64,000 nt of DNA, from positions 62,001-126,000 of the forward strand of contig JARGPL010000037.1 in the NCBI GenBank assembly GCA_029210175.1, read 5' to 3'. Numbering within the stretch: position 1 is the first letter of the stretch; every line of letters starts with the position of its first letter. Shown here piece after piece: positions 62,610 to 64,000 of the stretch. The notes below the pieces were generated by a model. It was not told where the DNA came from. It ran no database searches and saw only the letters and a list, made by a program, of their open reading frames with translations. A program made the position numbers and the translations under genes. This DNA is from Minwuia sp. (GTDB lineage Bacteria; Pseudomonadota; Alphaproteobacteria; Minwuiales; Minwuiaceae).

Positions 62610-63530
62610 ATGAAATTTGGCATGTCGATCATCGTGCGTGGCGACGAGGCCACGCCGGCGACCTTTGACCGGATGGCGGAGACAGCGGAGGCGACCGGTC
62701 TCGAAAGCCTGTGGTCCAGCGATCACCTGCTGATGATGCCGACCATCGTCTCGAAGTATCCCGGCACCGCCGATGGCCAGATGCCGGAGAGCTGGAAGCG
62801 GCGGTATTTCCAGCCCTTCAGCGTGCTGAACTATCTTGCCGGACGGACGACGAAGGTGCGTCTGGGAACCAGCGTCCTTGTCCTGCCCATGCGCAACCCG
62901 ATGGAAGCAGCGGCACAGGTCGCGGAACTGGATCAGGTCAGCGGTGGTCGTGCCAATTTCGGCGTCGGTGTCGGCTGGTTTCAGGAGGAATATGACGCGC
63001 TTGGCTATCCGTTCCGCAAACGCGGGAAGCGCTGTGACGAGGGGCTGGACATTGCCATTCGCCTCTGGCGTGGCGAACCGACGGACTACGACGGGGATGC
63101 CTACAGTTTCAAGGGCGCGCGCCTGGGTCCTGGCCCGGTGCAACGGCCGCACCCGCCCATCTATATCGGCGGTCATTCACCTGCGGCGCTGCGCCGGACC
63201 GCACGGTTCGGTGATGTCTGGCACCCGTTCAAGGTCTCCCCGGACGACGTTGCGACCCTGCGCCCGAAACTTGAAACGCTGCTCGGCCAGCAGGGGCGGG
63301 AGGCGAAGGACTTTCCCATCGCGCCGAAGGTGACCATCGTGTTTCAGGACGGCCCGGCAGGCGATGGCGAGCCGCCAACCCATGGCCGCCCGCAAGACAT
63401 CATCGATGCCATTCGGCGGTTCGAGGACGCAGGCGCGACGGAGTTGTGCTTCGACATCGTGCCGGAGACGGCGGATAACGCCGTCGACACCATGAATCGC
63501 TTCGCCAACGAGGTGCGGGCGAAACTCTGA
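62610..63530 (+). CDS. LLM-class (luciferase-like) flavin-dependent oxidoreductase
   Basis: 306 residues of the bacterial luciferase superfamily. Features: MKFGMSIIVRG, GLESLWSSDHLLMMP, KVRLGTSVLVLPMRNPMEAAAQVAELDQVSGGRANFGVGVGWFQEEYDALG and HPPIYIGGHSPAALRRTARFGDVWHP. The family uses F420 or FMN; a specific substrate cannot be read off. A GGGGAGAAG lies before the ATG. It is divergent from the DMT transporter and convergent with the final partial gene. Confidence 0.9.
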   Translation: MKFGMSIIVRGDEATPATFDRMAETAEATGLESLWSSDHLLMMPTIVSKYPGTADGQMPESWKRRYFQPFSVLNYLAGRTTKVRLGTSVLVLPMRNPMEAAAQVAELDQVSGGRANFGVGVGWFQEEYDALGYPFRKRGKRCDEGLDIAIRLWRGEPTDYDGDAYSFKGARLGPGPVQRPHPPIYIGGHSPAALRRTARFGDVWHPFKVSPDDVATLRPKLETLLGQQGREAKDFPIAPKVTIVFQDGPAGDGEPPTHGRPQDIIDAIRRFEDAGATELCFDIVPETADNAVDTMNRFANEVRAKL

Positions 63531-63554
63531 CGCCTGTGCTTGCTGGTATTGCCG

Positions 63555-64000
63555 TCAGTATCCGAACATGTGGTCCAGGCTGAAGGCGACGCCGGGGCGC
63601 AGCAGCCCGTGGAATCCGAACAGGCGACAGGTGGTGTCGCGGATCTGGACATAGGCGTCCGGCCCGGCAGTCTTCAGCTCAGCCGCTGAGAATGTCTCCG
63701 ACACCCGCCAGTGGCGGGACCCGCCACAGGGAATGGCGACGCGGGTCGTGGCGATCTGCTCACCACCGCCGCTGAACAGGTTCAGGTCGGTGCTGGACGT
63801 CGGTGCCCAGGGCATCGATGCAGGATAGAGCAGATGGCACATGGCATCTGCCGTGTCGCCACCCAGACGCAGGAACAGGCGTGTTGAAAGCCCCGGCGGG
63901 CGGCCTGAATAGGACTGCGGTTCGTCGCGAAAGATCAGCGGCATGTTGAACATGTGTGCGCCGAAGATGGTCTCGGCACGATGCCCGCTGGCACGCTGTT
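63555..64000 (-). CDS. Hypothetical protein, C-terminal part (start beyond the window)
   Basis: About 147 residues are visible and the reading frame continues to the window edge, so the start is outside. Not recognised. Visible features: MFNMPLIFRDEPQSYSGRPPGLSTRLFLRLGGDTADAMCHLLYPASMPWAP, then GSRHWRVSETFSAAELKTAGPDAYVQIRDTTCRLFGFHGLLRPGVAFSLD. It has a coding look (good codon use, no stops) and no signal peptide or membrane segment in the visible part. Convergent with the LLM oxidoreductase, 24 bases between the stops. Confidence 0.6.
   Translation of the reverse strand, partial: QRASGHRAETIFGAHMFNMPLIFRDEPQSYSGRPPGLSTRLFLRLGGDTADAMCHLLYPASMPWAPTSSTDLNLFSGGGEQIATTRVAIPCGGSRHWRVSETFSAAELKTAGPDAYVQIRDTTCRLFGFHGLLRPGVAFSLDHMFGY

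Noticed and set aside
1-64000. CRISPR arrays, tRNA, rRNA, transposases
   Set aside because: Looked for; none found. The only tandem array has adjoining 41-bp units without spacers.

Overview
The window is 64 kb of a GC-rich alphaproteobacterial chromosome. The clade is supported by a hemC-hemD-mitofilin(Mic60)-HemY run, the cysG-DUF2849-cysI-DUF934-cysH sulfur operon, a Tat-exported MsrP, a TRAP/TAXI transporter with fused permease, and a DmdB-type CoA ligase. A free-living, probably aquatic or marine member of the Rhodospirillales or a related order is my best guess, but the genus cannot be fixed from sequence alone. No rRNA, tRNA, CRISPR array, transposase or integrase was seen.

Layout. 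1-2.1 kb: end of a dTDP-rhamnose operon (rfbD, rfbA), then an AHL-lactonase-like metallo-hydrolase. 2.2-4.4 kb: an orphan PAS sensor kinase. 4.4-6.3 kb: msrP and a 2-keto-4-pentenoate hydratase-like gene. 6.4-11.1 kb: a tandem glycine riboswitch driving gcvT-gcvH-gcvPA-gcvPB, followed by HIT, DUF1499 and PAS_5 genes. 12.9-19.2 kb: an assimilatory sulfur operon from siroheme synthesis through sulfite reductase and APS reductase to a rhodanese and MetZ. 19.2-26.1 kb: meaB and tsaD, divergent from hemC-hemD-mic60-hemY. 26.3-32.4 kb: a truncated secreted protein, gph, glmU, glmS (separated by a perfect 27-bp inverted repeat), a broken histidine kinase, and ppa. 32.5-38.2 kb: a GlcD/LdhD-type flavoenzyme, short repeats, a GST, and a two-component system divergent from a Spy/CpxP-like periplasmic protein. 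38.3-51.5 kb: acyl-CoA metabolism and uptake (prpE, a DmdB-like ligase, an acyl-CoA dehydrogenase, a TetR regulator, a TauD-family dioxygenase, a TRAP permease with TAXI binding protein, an NDP-forming acyl-CoA synthetase, a nitronate monooxygenase). 51.5-54.8 kb: holin-III/DUF883 membrane proteins, uvrC, DUF1636. 54.9-63.5 kb: two polysaccharide deacetylases, a GNAT, a thioesterase, a decayed CocE hydrolase, a DMT transporter and an LLM oxidoreductase.

The standout is a 2.8-kb AT-rich island (about 55.80-58.60 kb) inserted at the 3' end of the first deacetylase gene. It holds three co-oriented, tightly packed genes: a sodium:solute symporter, a three-helix membrane protein of no recognisable family, and a 211-residue protein. 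The last carries what look like the catalytic signatures of tRNA-dependent cyclodipeptide synthases: I-S-x-x-N near the N-terminus, and Y-x3-E 138 residues after the serine. This combination is not one I know and is the best candidate for an undescribed system. A second candidate is the two-component system at 35.3-38.2 kb. Both the kinase periplasmic loop and the divergent Spy-like protein carry His/Asp-rich stretches, and the intergenic region carries 10-bp-phased GTAACC/GTTAC repeats, which suggests a self-contained metal- or envelope-stress circuit.
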